DNA of 64,000 nt from Pseudomonas sp. 8O (GCF_902506495.1 NZ_LR733265.1:2098-66097); one strand, 5' to 3'. Counted from the stretch's first letter, positions 50,496 to 59,261 are shown. Program-made: numbers and translations. Notes: a model not told the origin generated them from the sequence alone.

Positions 50496-51289
50496 AGCGG
50501 TCAGCGTGGCTTGCTCTCGGCGTGGTGCTGTTGAGCAATGCCGTTGCCCTGTGCGGCGTCTGGTACAACCGCAGCGGCGAGCCCGAGGCGCAACTGCAGC
50601 TCAGCGAGCGCGAGCTACAACGCGTCTACGGTGGCTGGTTGCGCGATGAGGACGATGGCGTACTGCGCCTGCAACTGAGCTGGCAGCGCCCCGGTGATGG
50701 CTGGCAGTTGCCTTGGCTGAATGAAGCCAAGCTGCACGAGCTGGGATTCTCCGCCACGGATGAACGAGCCTTGAACAGGCAGACAGCACGCGAAGTCTGG
50801 TTGGTGTTGGAGCTGGATGGGCCGTTGTACCGACATCAGGTCGAACAGGCTCGCCAGGCACTGGCCGCTGCTGAAGCTGAATTAGGTGGTAAGCCCGAGA
50901 GCGAGGTGTTGCGGCAAGAGCGTGATGATCGCCAGCGCCGCCTGCAATTCGTCGAGCAGCAATCCAGCCGTCTGATGCTGGTGGATGCGGGGGTGGATGC
51001 GCAGGTGCTGCGTCAGCGCTGGCCGGATAGACAGCGCCAGGTGTTACTGGCCGGAAGTATCGAGCCTTATCACCACGGTGCAGAGGCCGGCTATGGTGCG
51101 ACCATTCGCTTGGAGAACGACCGCCTTAGCGTTCCCCATGCCTATCGCGAGCTGGCGCGTGGCTGGGAGCGCGGCCATGAACAAACAGGGTTCAAGGCAC
51201 AGATCGAAGTCGCCTTCGGTCGTCGCCATGAACCCTGGGTGCTAGGGTTTGTTGGCGTTTCGACGCGACCGCGCAGGAGCCAGTTTTAG
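50492..51289 (+). CDS. DUF4824-like membrane-anchored protein
   Basis: 265 residues with an N-terminal hydrophobic anchor (SAWLALGVVLLSNAVALCGV), the rest predicted outside the cytoplasm with a charged helix near 125-155 (VEQARQALAAAEAELGG). Coupled to the DUF2157-like gene. The last 16 codons (from about 51242) lie inside the left arm of a 270-bp palindromic element, so its C-terminus (VGVSTRPRRSQF) is partly written by that element. Confidence 0.72.
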   Translation: MKRSAWLALGVVLLSNAVALCGVWYNRSGEPEAQLQLSERELQRVYGGWLRDEDDGVLRLQLSWQRPGDGWQLPWLNEAKLHELGFSATDERALNRQTAREVWLVLELDGPLYRHQVEQARQALAAAEAELGGKPESEVLRQERDDRQRRLQFVEQQSSRLMLVDAGVDAQVLRQRWPDRQRQVLLAGSIEPYHHGAEAGYGATIRLENDRLSVPHAYRELARGWERGHEQTGFKAQIEVAFGRRHEPWVLGFVGVSTRPRRSQF

Positions 51290-51511
51290 CGCGGAGCTAG
51301 GCACGAGACGCGAAGTTTGGTTGCCCAAATGAGCCGTCGAGTAACGACGCGCCACGCTAAAACTGGCCCGGCCCTTCGGGTTGCGCGGGAAATGACTCCC
51401 GCTGTTGTTGCAGGACTTGGCAAGGGAATGACCATTGCCTGCGTCCTGCGCCTAACCGGGAGCCATTTCTCGCGGCAACGCGGCTTGCGTCGAAATGCCA
51501 ACAGACCCTAG
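51242..51511. repeat. 270-bp palindromic element with 25-bp terminal inverted repeats
   Basis: Ends 51242-51266 and 51487-51511 are inverted repeats matching 23 of 25. Inside are two more hairpin units: GCCAGTTTTAGCG (51279-51291) with a perfect inverse at 51355-51367, and 51380-51401 with an imperfect inverse at 51457-51479 enclosing GCAGGAC (51410-51416) / GTCCTGC (51443-51449). No coding frame is convincing. Looks like a miniature mobile or structured non-coding element. Confidence 0.72.
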
Positions 51512-51518
51512 GCATCCG

Positions 51519-51965
51519 TCAGTGACGGCGCCAGTGCTTGTGGTGCTTCTTGTGTTTCTTGCCATGGTAGTGGCGGTGATGCTTGCCGCGACGATCATCG
51601 TCGTAGCTGGCATTGCCCATGTAGTTGCCCAGCGCGCCACCGGCGCCGCCACCGACTGCAGCACCGACCACGCCGCCGGTGTTGCCACCGACCTGCTGAC
51701 CAACGACGTTGCCGCCGGCTGCGCCCAGTGCGCCGCCAATGGCGGCTTCGGTACGGCTGCGACGGTCGGCACCGACCATGCTGCCGGCGGCGCCGCCGAG
51801 ACCGGCGCCGACCGCCGCGCCGGTGTTGCCACCGACCTGCTGGCCAACCATCGCCCCCACTGCGCCACCCAGGGCACCACCCAAACCGGCTTCGGTACTG
51901 CCGGCAAAGGCAAAGCCGCCGCTGCTCAGGCCAAGGGAAAGAAAGAAGAATTGCAGAGACTTCAT
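51519..51965 (-). CDS. Glycine-zipper protein with His/Lys-rich tail
   Basis: 148 residues. Signal peptide MKSLQFFFLSLGLSSGGFAFA, then about 90 residues of glycine-zipper repeats (GGALGGAVGAMVGQQVGG and GGALGAAGGNVVGQQVGG), then a tail of mostly His, Lys and Arg (KHHRHYHGKKHKKHHKHW). Glycine zippers insert in or pack against membranes; the tail could bind metal or nucleic acid/anionic surfaces. Function unknown. ATG 51965. Confidence 0.82.
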   Translation of the reverse strand: MKSLQFFFLSLGLSSGGFAFAGSTEAGLGGALGGAVGAMVGQQVGGNTGAAVGAGLGGAAGSMVGADRRSRTEAAIGGALGAAGGNVVGQQVGGNTGGVVGAAVGGGAGGALGNYMGNASYDDDRRGKHHRHYHGKKHKKHHKHWRRH

Positions 51966-51988
51966 GGACACCTCGATCACAGGATTCG

Positions 51989-52021
51989 CCGGTCAATGGC
52001 GAGCGTTACGCCATTGACCGG
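51989..52021 (-). promoter_or_regulatory. Strong hairpin between the molybdoenzyme and glycine-zipper genes
   Basis: Perfect 13-bp stem CCGGTCAATGGCG / CGCCATTGACCGG with a 7-base loop. It lies 31 bases past the end of the molybdoenzyme gene and 24 bases before the glycine-zipper start. No U-run, so leader structure or processing site as much as terminator. Confidence 0.5.
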
Positions 52022-52051
52022 TGATCTGCGCAGGAGGTTCCTGGCCGCCTG

Positions 52052-54391
52052 TCAGCTCGCTGCGCTACTACCCAGCAGATTGCCGCCGCTGGCCGCCTGC
52101 AGACGAATGGCGACGAACTTGCTGGTCGGTGTGCTGCTGCCGATACCGGCGCTTTCCAGCGGCACCAGCGGGTTGGCCTCGGGGAAGTAGGCAGCGGCCT
52201 GGCCGGCCGGGATGTCGAAGGCGAGCAGGGTGAAGCCGCTGACGCGACGTTCGATGCCATCGTTCCACAGCGAGCGGATGTCCACCTTCTGCCCGGGCTT
52301 GAAGCCGAGGCGGAGGATGTCCGCCTCGTTGGCGAAGAGCACGTCACGCTGGCCGCGCACGCCCCGGTAGCGGTCGTCGAGGCCATACACCGTGGTGTTG
52401 TACTGGTCGTGCGAGCGCAGGGTCTGCAGGATCAGATCCGGCGCTTCACCGCTTTCGCGCACCTGCGATGGCAGCAGGTCGGCAAGCAGCGCATTGGCCT
52501 TGAAGTTGGCCTTGCCAGATGCGGTTTTCCATTGCCGCGCGCCGGCCGAGTTGCCGAGGTAAAAGCCACCGGGGTGAGCGACACGCTGGTTGAAGTCGTG
52601 GAAGCCGGGAATGGTGTCGGCGATCAGCTCGCGGATGCGGTCGTAGTCGGCGATCAGCGCGTCCCAGTCCACCGGGTGGTTGCCCAGTGTGGCCTTGGCG
52701 ATGCCGGCGACGATGGCCGGCTCCGAGCGCATCTCGCTGCCGGCAAGCGGTTCGAGCTGGCCGTAGGAGGCGTGGATCATGCTGAACGAGTCTTCCACCG
52801 TCACCGCCTGCGGGCCGCCGGCCTGGTGGTCGATGTCGGTACGCCCGAGGCACGGCAGGATCAGTGCGTCACCGCCCACGGTGAGGTGGCTGCGGTTGAG
52901 CTTGGTGCTGATCTGCACCGTGAGGTCGCAGCTCTGCAGTGCCTTGTGCGTACGCGGGCTGTCCGGCGTGGCCTGGGCGAAGTTGCCGCCGAGGCCGATG
53001 AACACCTTGGCCTGGCCGTCGATCATGGCGTTGATCGCCTCGACGGTGTTGTGGCCGTTCTCGCGCGGCACCTTGAACTGGAAGCGTTTTTCCAGGGCAT
53101 CGAGCAGCGTCACCGGCGGGCGGTCATTGATGCCCATGGTGCGGTCGCCCTGCACGTTGCTGTGGCCGCGCACCGGGCACAGGCCGGCGCCGGGGCGGCC
53201 GAGATTGCCGCGCAGCAGTTGCAGGTTGACGATTTCCTGGATGGTGGCCACCGAATGGTGGTGCTGGGTGATACCCATGGCCCAGCAGATGATCACGCGC
53301 TCGGCGCGGCGGTACATGCGCGCGGCCTGTTCGATTTCCTGCAGGCTGAGGCCGGACTGAGCCTGCAGCGCCTCCCAACTGCAATCGTCGAGCAACTGCA
53401 GATAAGCCTCGACGCCGTCGGTGTGCTCGGCGATGAAGGCATGGTCGAACACTGCCGGTTCGCCCTTGGCCTGCGCCTCGCGCTCCCACTGCAGGAGGAA
53501 CTTGGCGATGCCGCGCAGGGCAGCCATGTCGCCGCCCAGCGCCGGACGGAAGAAAGCCGTATTCAGCGGCTCGGAACCGTTGGTGAGCATCTCCAGCGCG
53601 TGTTGCGGATGCTGGAAGCGCTCCAGGCCACGTTCCTTGAGCGGGTTGAAGCAGACCACCTGGGCGCCGCGTTTGACCGCTTCACGCAGCGGCTCGAGCA
53701 TGCGCGGGTGATTGGTGCCAGGGTTCTGACCCAGCACGAAAATGGCGTCGGCATGCTCGAAGTCGGCGAAGGTCACGCTGCCCTTGCCGATTCCCACGCT
53801 TTGGCCCAGGGCGACACCGCTGGCCTCGTGGCACATGTTCGAGCAGTCGGGGAAGTTGTTGGTGCCATAGGCGCGCACGAACAACTGGTAGAGGAAGGCG
53901 GCCTCGTTGCTGGCCCGGCCGGAGGTATAGAACTCGGCATGGTCCGGGCTCGGCAGAGCCTTGAGGTGCCGGGCAATCAGGGCGAAGGCGTCATCCCAGC
54001 TGGTCTGCACGTAGCGATCGGTACTGGCGTCGTAGCGCATCGGATGGGTCAGGCGGCCCTGGTACTCGAGCCAGTAGTCACTCTGCTCGCGCAGTTGGCT
54101 GACCGTGTAGCGGGCGAAGAAGGACGGATCGACGCGACGCTTGGTGGCTTCCCAGTTGACCGCCTTGGCACCGTTCTCGCAGAACTTGATGTGACCGTCT
54201 TCGGGCGAATCGCCCCAGGCGCAGCCGGGGCAGTCGAAGCCGCCGTTCTGGTTGGTCTTGAGCAGCGCGCGCAGGTTCTTGAACGGCTGTTTGCTGTCCA
54301 GCCAGAAACGGGTGACGGCGTTCAGCGCGCCCCAACCGGCAGCAGGGCCGCTGTAGGGCTTGTAACGGGGATTGACGGGTTGCAGGCTCAT
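52052..54391 (-). CDS. FdhF/YdeP-family molybdopterin oxidoreductase
   Basis: 779 residues, bis-molybdopterin enzyme related to formate dehydrogenase H / YdeP. N-terminal CPGCAWGD pair, the probable Mo ligand Cys in DCSNMCHEASGVALGQS (where FdhF has selenocysteine), FVLGQNPGTNHPRM cofactor loop, and C-terminal molydopterin-dinucleotide-binding domain. No signal peptide, so cytoplasmic. Coupled to fdhD upstream (ATGA, 54388-54391). Whether formate is the substrate is not clear for this family. PA5181 by position. Confidence 0.9.
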   Translation of the reverse strand: MSLQPVNPRYKPYSGPAAGWGALNAVTRFWLDSKQPFKNLRALLKTNQNGGFDCPGCAWGDSPEDGHIKFCENGAKAVNWEATKRRVDPSFFARYTVSQLREQSDYWLEYQGRLTHPMRYDASTDRYVQTSWDDAFALIARHLKALPSPDHAEFYTSGRASNEAAFLYQLFVRAYGTNNFPDCSNMCHEASGVALGQSVGIGKGSVTFADFEHADAIFVLGQNPGTNHPRMLEPLREAVKRGAQVVCFNPLKERGLERFQHPQHALEMLTNGSEPLNTAFFRPALGGDMAALRGIAKFLLQWEREAQAKGEPAVFDHAFIAEHTDGVEAYLQLLDDCSWEALQAQSGLSLQEIEQAARMYRRAERVIICWAMGITQHHHSVATIQEIVNLQLLRGNLGRPGAGLCPVRGHSNVQGDRTMGINDRPPVTLLDALEKRFQFKVPRENGHNTVEAINAMIDGQAKVFIGLGGNFAQATPDSPRTHKALQSCDLTVQISTKLNRSHLTVGGDALILPCLGRTDIDHQAGGPQAVTVEDSFSMIHASYGQLEPLAGSEMRSEPAIVAGIAKATLGNHPVDWDALIADYDRIRELIADTIPGFHDFNQRVAHPGGFYLGNSAGARQWKTASGKANFKANALLADLLPSQVRESGEAPDLILQTLRSHDQYNTTVYGLDDRYRGVRGQRDVLFANEADILRLGFKPGQKVDIRSLWNDGIERRVSGFTLLAFDIPAGQAAAYFPEANPLVPLESAGIGSSTPTSKFVAIRLQAASGGNLLGSSAAS

Positions 54392-55203
54392 GGTCGTTCT
54401 TCTTCGTCAGGCGCGGGGCTGTAGACCCGCGGCGTGCTGTGATGGGGCAGGTGGATCAGGTTGAGGCGGTGGCGCCGCGCCCAGTCCACGGTCAGGGCGG
54501 TGGGCGCGGACAGGCTCACCAGCGTGTCGATGCCGGCGCGTACCGCCTTGTGCAGCAGCTCCAGGCTGCAGCGACTGGTGACCAGGGCGAAGCCGCCATG
54601 GGTGTCGAGGCGCTCGCGGGCGATGGCGCCGATCAGCTTGTCCAGCGCGTTATGGCGGCCGATGTCTTCGCGGCACAGACGAATCTCGCCGCTGGCGTCG
54701 ATGAACAGGGCTGCATGCAGCGCGCCGCTGTGGCGTGCCAGTTGTTGCTTGTCACCGATGCGCTCGCGCAGGCCAGTCAGGTGTTCGAGCGGCGGCAAAG
54801 CCGCGCCGGGCAGGGCGGTCAGGGCCGGTAGCGCCTGTTCCAGTGCATCCACGCCGCACAGGCCACAGCCACTGGTGCCGGCCATTTGCCGGCGTTGCTG
54901 CTTGAGCGCCCAGAAGGCTCTGCTGCTGACCTGCAGGCGCGCTTCGCGGCTGTCACCGAGGCCGCGTAACTGGATGTCATAGATGTCGTCGATGGACTTG
55001 ATCAGGTCGTTACCGAGACTGAAACCGACGGCAAAGTCTTCCAGATGATGGGGGGAAACCATCATCACGGCCTGATTCAGGTCGTTGTAGCTGATCGCCA
55101 GGGCACATTCTTCGGCCAGTGCAGCGTGCTGCGCACGACCGTCACCGAGTTCGGCGTAGGTGTAGGCACTGGCGATGTGCGACTGGGCGGCTGGCTTGGC
55201 CAT
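54388..55203 (-). CDS. fdhD: Formate dehydrogenase accessory sulfurtransferase FdhD
   Basis: 271 residues. FdhD carries sulfur from a cysteine desulfurase to the molybdenum cofactor of FdhF-type enzymes; the essential CxxC is in GTSGCGLCGVDALEQ. Other family segments: CREDIGRHNALDKLIGA and TSRCSLELLHKAVRAGI. First gene of the two-gene operon with the oxidoreductase it presumably activates. PA5180 by position. Confidence 0.95.
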   Translation of the reverse strand: MAKPAAQSHIASAYTYAELGDGRAQHAALAEECALAISYNDLNQAVMMVSPHHLEDFAVGFSLGNDLIKSIDDIYDIQLRGLGDSREARLQVSSRAFWALKQQRRQMAGTSGCGLCGVDALEQALPALTALPGAALPPLEHLTGLRERIGDKQQLARHSGALHAALFIDASGEIRLCREDIGRHNALDKLIGAIARERLDTHGGFALVTSRCSLELLHKAVRAGIDTLVSLSAPTALTVDWARRHRLNLIHLPHHSTPRVYSPAPDEEERP

Positions 55204-55300
55204 CGAGGCGCGCTCTGTGACAGATTGACACAGCTAAGCCTAGGCCCATGGGCGGGGAGCGTCTAATCGTTGGCTTTGATGTGTTGATCGAGCAAATCTA

Positions 55301-56188
55301 TCAAGCCTCCGCCAGCCACTCACGTGCCTCTTCGAAGCAGGCTTGCGCGAGCGGTGAGGCAGGGGCGCTACGACGCATGATCAGGCCCTGAGGTGCCAGG
55401 GTATGAGCCTCCTCGATGGGTAGAAGGCGCAGGTGACCGTCGGTCGGAGCACCGTCGGCCGGCAACGGCATGACGCTGCAGCACAGACCAGCGCTGACCG
55501 CTTGAGTCAGGTGGTGTACGGCGTCGGCCTCCAGGCGCACCTGTGGGCTGAGGCCGCGAGCACGGAAACTGTGATCGATGGACTGGCGAAAGTGCATGCC
55601 GGTGGAGAGCAGGCCCAAGGGTAGGTTGGCCAACTGCTCCCAGCGCAGGCTGCTGCTGACGAAGTGGAAGTGACGCTGATCATAGAGCAGGCCCATGCGT
55701 GCTTCGGCCAACTCCAGGCTGGCGAAGTGCTCGCGGTCGAGTCGGTCGAGATAGGACAGGCCAAGGTCGAGCTGATTACGTACCAGTCCCTCAAGAATCT
55801 GATCGCTGCTCAACGCATGCAGCTGAAAGCGCAACCCGGGGTGACGCTCGGCGAACAGACTGATAAGGCGCATCGGGTCGAAACTGGCCAACGGCACCAC
55901 GCCCAGGCGCAGGGTACCCACCAGATGTCCACGGCAGGCGGCAGCCTCGGCGAGCAGGCCATCCTGCGCCGCCAGCAGACTGCGCGCCCAGGCCAGGATG
56001 CGCTCACCTTCGGCGCTGAAGCCCTCGAAACGCTGTCCGCGGCGCACCAGCTCCAGGCCCAGCTCGTCTTCCAGCTGGCGCAGGCGCATGGACAGCGTCG
56101 GCTGGGTTACGTGGCAGCGTGCAGCGGCCTGACCGAAGTGGCGGGTTTCGTCGAGGGCGACGAGAAATTTCAGCTGCTTGATATCCAT
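55301..56188 (-). CDS. LysR-family regulator
   Basis: 295 residues. N-terminal winged helix (FLVALDETRHFGQAAARCHVTQPTLSMRLRQLEDELG) and an effector-binding domain of the PBP2 type. Same strand as, and downstream of, fdhD with 97 bases between, and divergent from the LysM gene. Possible target: either neighbour. PA5179 by position. Confidence 0.9.
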   Translation of the reverse strand: MDIKQLKFLVALDETRHFGQAAARCHVTQPTLSMRLRQLEDELGLELVRRGQRFEGFSAEGERILAWARSLLAAQDGLLAEAAACRGHLVGTLRLGVVPLASFDPMRLISLFAERHPGLRFQLHALSSDQILEGLVRNQLDLGLSYLDRLDREHFASLELAEARMGLLYDQRHFHFVSSSLRWEQLANLPLGLLSTGMHFRQSIDHSFRARGLSPQVRLEADAVHHLTQAVSAGLCCSVMPLPADGAPTDGHLRLLPIEEAHTLAPQGLIMRRSAPASPLAQACFEEAREWLAEA

Positions 56189-56307
56189 GGGGGCTCCTGG
56201 TTTGCCCGGATTCTAATGCGCGAACGCTAATCAGGGGTGTTTCCTGAACTAGACTTTGGTCTCCGGGCGGTTTGCCCGGCCATTCACAAGGAACGAGAGG
56301 AATCGCC

Positions 56308-56745
56308 ATGAGTCTGTTTGCCTTTGTCAAAGACGCCGGGGTCAAACTCTGGGAATCGCTGGTGGGTCAGGAGGCGCAGGCCGCCGAATCACTCAAGGAA
56401 CACGTTACCAAGGTCGGTCTGGGTAACCCGAACATCGAAGTCAGTGTCGAGGGTGACAAGGTCATCGCCCGTGGCGAAGTGGCCAGCCAGGAAGAGAAGG
56501 AAAAGATCCTCCTGGCGCTGGGCAACGTCGCCGGTGTCGGTGAAGTCGAGGACCAGATCAGCGTGACCACGCCCGCCCCCGCAGCGCGCTTCGTCACGGT
56601 GAAGAAGGGCGACACGCTGAGCGCCATCGCCAAGGCCGAATATGGCAATGCCAATGCCTACATGAAGATATTCGAGGCCAACAAGCCGATGCTCAGTCAC
56701 CCGGACAAGATCTATCCGGGGCAGGTATTGCGCATTCCCGAATAA
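56308..56745 (+). CDS. LysM/BON domain protein (Kbp/YgaU-like)
   Basis: 145 residues. BON domain (about 25-90; EVSVEGDKVIARGEVASQEEKEKILLALG) and C-terminal LysM (about 95-145; FVTVKKGDTLSAIAKAEYGNANAYMKIFEANKPML). Same layout as E. coli Kbp (YgaU), a cytoplasmic potassium-binding protein induced by salt. No signal peptide. ATG 56308 with GAGAGGAA upstream. PA5178 by position. Confidence 0.93.
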   Translation: MSLFAFVKDAGVKLWESLVGQEAQAAESLKEHVTKVGLGNPNIEVSVEGDKVIARGEVASQEEKEKILLALGNVAGVGEVEDQISVTTPAPAARFVTVKKGDTLSAIAKAEYGNANAYMKIFEANKPMLSHPDKIYPGQVLRIPE

Positions 56746-56775
56746 ACCTGCGCTTAAGTGCTGCGGGGGCGCTTG

Positions 56776-56825
56776 GCCTTGCCGGCGATCATCGTCATGC
56801 GGGATCGTCGCCAAGCCGGCTCCTA
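56776..56825. repeat. Degenerate REP-like pair, family E
   Basis: The right arm GCCAAGCCGGCTCCTAC matches family E; the left arm is eroded (CCTTGCCGGCGATC). Between the LysM gene and the convergent yrfG. Confidence 0.55.
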
Positions 56826-57503
56826 CGGCGAGTGCGTCGCAGACAGCCCCTGCACCAACTCCCGGTAATCCTCCACCGCCGCGAATTCCTCGGTGTCTTT
56901 CGGCCCGGCCTGGCTGTCTGGCTGGCGCACGGCAAGCAGATGGGCGACACCGAACTGGCCGGCGCTGCGCAGGATCGGCAGGCTGTCGTCGATGAACAGG
57001 CTGCGCGCGGGGTCGAAGTCGACGTCTTGGCGCAGGGCGAACCAGAACTGTTGATCTTCCTTGGGGAAGCCATAGTCATGGGAGCTGATCAGGCGCTCGA
57101 ACCAGGGCGCCAGCTCGACGCGCTCCATCTTCAGCGACAGTGAATCGCGGTGCGCGTTGGTGATCAGCACCACGCGCTTGCCCGCTTCTCGCAGGGCGCG
57201 CAGAAAGAGTTCGGCATCCGTGCGCAAGGCAATCAGGTGCGCGACCTCGCGCTTGAGCTCGCGGATCGACAACTTCAGCTCGCGGCTCCAGAAGTCGGTG
57301 CAGTACCAGTTCAGCGTACCGGCATGCTCGCGAAAAAGCGGCAGCAGTTCGGCCTGGGCCAGCGCCAGGCTGACGCCATGATGCTCGGCGTAACGCTGCG
57401 GCAGGTGGGTGAGCCAGAAGTGGTTGTCAAAATGCAGATCGAGCAGGGTGCCGTCCATATCCAGCAGGATGGTGTCGATCTGGTGCCAGGGTAATGCGGG
57501 CAT
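56823..57503 (-). CDS. yrfG: HAD-family GMP/IMP nucleotidase YrfG
   Basis: 226 residues. HAD motif I LLDMDGTLLDLHFDN, motif II VVLITNAHRDS, motif III Lys and motif IV FDPARSLFIDDSLPIL. YrfG of E. coli dephosphorylates purine mononucleotides (GMP, IMP). Located next to nudE, another nucleotide-cleaning enzyme, but divergently. PA5177 by position. Confidence 0.88.
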   Translation of the reverse strand: MPALPWHQIDTILLDMDGTLLDLHFDNHFWLTHLPQRYAEHHGVSLALAQAELLPLFREHAGTLNWYCTDFWSRELKLSIRELKREVAHLIALRTDAELFLRALREAGKRVVLITNAHRDSLSLKMERVELAPWFERLISSHDYGFPKEDQQFWFALRQDVDFDPARSLFIDDSLPILRSAGQFGVAHLLAVRQPDSQAGPKDTEEFAAVEDYRELVQGLSATHSP

Positions 57504-57518
57504 GCGCGCGTCTCTGAT

Positions 57519-57715
57519 AGGACACCTTTAAAAACTACCTGCGTTGTCATCGCTGCGTTGAAAACACGCTCGAAATGCTCATGTACAAAAGTACACTCCG
57601 CTTTCTCGCCTGTTTGATTCGCTGGCGCTCACCCTTCGGGCCAGCCTTCGGCTGTTACTCCCGTTGGTCGTTGCGCCTTGCGCTGACTGCCTCGCCTACG
57701 TTTTTAGAGGGTCCT
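57519..57715. repeat. ~197-bp MITE-like intergenic repeat
   Basis: Bounded by imperfect inverted ends (AGGACACCTTTAAAAAC 57519-57535 and GTTTTTAGAGGGTCCT 57700-57715). Inside is TGTACAAAAGTACA and the phrase CTCCGCTTTCTCGC that I associate with a dispersed Pseudomonas repeat. No frame looks coding. This explains most of the 312-base gap between yrfG and nudE. Confidence 0.65.
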
Positions 57716-57815
57716 GTGAATCTGTAGGTTGTTTTGCCTTGATGCAATCTCGGTCAGGGATAATGTGAAAAGCCGCTGTATGATAACCCGCTCGGTCCCG
57801 CCAAGGAGTTGCCTC

Positions 57816-58382
57816 ATGCGCCAAAAACCCACGGTCCTCGCCCGCGAAATTGTCGCCAGCAGCCGTCTGTTTCGTGTCGAGGAAGTGCAGTTGCGCTTCT
57901 CCAATGGCACGGAGCGCACCTATGAGCGACTGGTTGGCAGCGGCTCCGGCTACGGCGCGGTGATGGTGGTGGCGATGCTCGATGCCGAGCACGCGGTGCT
58001 GATCGAGGAGTATTGCGGAGGCACCGACGACTATCAGCTGTCGTTGCCGAAGGGGCTGATCGAGCCGGGTGAAGACGTACTGGTGGCGGCCAATCGCGAG
58101 CTCAAGGAAGAAGCCGGTTTTGGCGCGCACGAGCTGGAGTACATCACCGAGCTGAGCCTGTCGCCCGGTTACATGAGCCAGAAGATTCAGGTGGTGCTGG
58201 CGCGCAATCTGTACGAGGAACGCCTGCCCGGTGATGAACCCGAGCCGATGCGGGTCGACCGCATCAGCCTGCGCGAGTTGTCCAGCCTGGTCCAGCACGA
58301 GCAGTTCAGTGAAGGGCGTGCCCTGGCGGCGCTGTACCTGGTGCGCGACCTGCTGACCGAGCGCGGGGAGTTCTGCCCGTGA
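57816..58382 (+). CDS. nudE: ADP compounds hydrolase NudE
   Basis: 188 residues, Nudix hydrolase for ADP-ribose, NADH and Ap3A-like substrates. Complete Nudix box in GLIEPGEDVLVAANRELKEE AGFGAHEL (split here). ATG 57816 is preceded by AAGGAG (57803-57808). Its TGA overlaps the GTG start of cysQ (58379-58382). The pair nudE-cysQ is conserved in gammaproteobacteria. Confidence 0.93.
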   Translation: MRQKPTVLAREIVASSRLFRVEEVQLRFSNGTERTYERLVGSGSGYGAVMVVAMLDAEHAVLIEEYCGGTDDYQLSLPKGLIEPGEDVLVAANRELKEEAGFGAHELEYITELSLSPGYMSQKIQVVLARNLYEERLPGDEPEPMRVDRISLRELSSLVQHEQFSEGRALAALYLVRDLLTERGEFCP

Positions 58383-59203
58383 GTCATCCTTTTATTCCTC
58401 AGGTGATCGAGCTGGTACGCGCGGCTGGCGCAGCGACCCTGCCTTACTGGCGCAGCGGTGTGGCGGTGACGGAGAAGGCCGATGCCTCGCCGGTGACCGC
58501 TGCCGACCTGGCCGCGCACCATATCCTGCTCGATGGCCTGCAGGCGCTGGCGCCGGAGGTGCCGGTGCTGTCGGAAGAGGCCGCCAATATCCCGCTGGCC
58601 GAGCGCGCTGGCTGGACGCGCTGGTGGCTGGTCGATCCGCTCGATGGCACCAAGGAATTCATCGCTGGTTCCGAAGAGTTCACGGTCAACGTCGCCTTGA
58701 TCGAGCGTGGCCGCGTGGTCTTCGGCGTGGTCGGCATTCCGGCTAATGGGCGCTGCTATTACGGCGGCGCCGGCCTCGGCGCCTGGCGCAGCGAAGTACC
58801 AAGCGATGAGCAGTCGATCAGCGTACGTCTGGTGCCCGCGCAGGGCTTCACCCTGGTGGCCAGCAAGCGTCATTCAAGCCCGGCGCAGGAAACCTTGATA
58901 GCGGGTTTGGCCGCCCGTTTTGGTGAGCCGGCGCTGGCCAATATCGGCAGTTCGCTGAAGTTCTGCCTGTTGGCCGAAGGCAATGCCGACTGCTATCCGC
59001 GTCTGGCGCCCACCTCGCAGTGGGATACCGCCGCAGCGCAGGGTGTGCTGGAAGGCGCTGGGGGCGAGGTGCTGGATCTGGCCGGCGCAGCGCTCACCTA
59101 CGAGGCGCGCGAATCCTTCCTCAACCCTTCTTTCCTGGCCTTGCCGGCTGCAGCCGAATGGCGTGGCGAGCTGATCGAGCTGGCGCGGGCGCTTCAATCG
59201 TAG
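58379..59203 (+). CDS. cysQ: 3'(2'),5'-bisphosphate nucleotidase CysQ
   Basis: 274 residues, inositol-monophosphatase superfamily; removes 3'-phosphoadenosine 5'-phosphate made in sulfate assimilation. Metal sites: EEAANIPLAERAGW (Glu), VDPLDGTKEFIAGSEEFTV (DPLDGT motif) and the late SQWDTAAAQGVLEGAGG (WDT...G). Start is GTG 58379, coupled to nudE. Stop TAG (59201-59203) is supplied by a REP. Confidence 0.94.
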   Translation: MSHPFIPQVIELVRAAGAATLPYWRSGVAVTEKADASPVTAADLAAHHILLDGLQALAPEVPVLSEEAANIPLAERAGWTRWWLVDPLDGTKEFIAGSEEFTVNVALIERGRVVFGVVGIPANGRCYYGGAGLGAWRSEVPSDEQSISVRLVPAQGFTLVASKRHSSPAQETLIAGLAARFGEPALANIGSSLKFCLLAEGNADCYPRLAPTSQWDTAAAQGVLEGAGGEVLDLAGAALTYEARESFLNPSFLALPAAAEWRGELIELARALQS

Positions 59204-59249
59204 GGCGGGTGAAACCCGCCTCGACATTGGCGGGTTGCACCCGCCCTAC
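59200..59249. repeat. REP-like inverted pair, family C, supplying a stop codon
   Basis: GTAGGGCGGGTGAAACCCGCC and inverse GGCGGGTTGCACCCGCCCTAC. The TAG at 59201-59203 is the cysQ stop codon. Confidence 0.82.
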
Positions 59250-59261
59250 AGCGCAACAGGC

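Noticed and set aside
51242..51511. Possible integron attC site (GCCTAAC near 51449-51456)
   Set aside because: Only a loose 7-base match; no integrase, no second attC and no paired core site with the right spacing.
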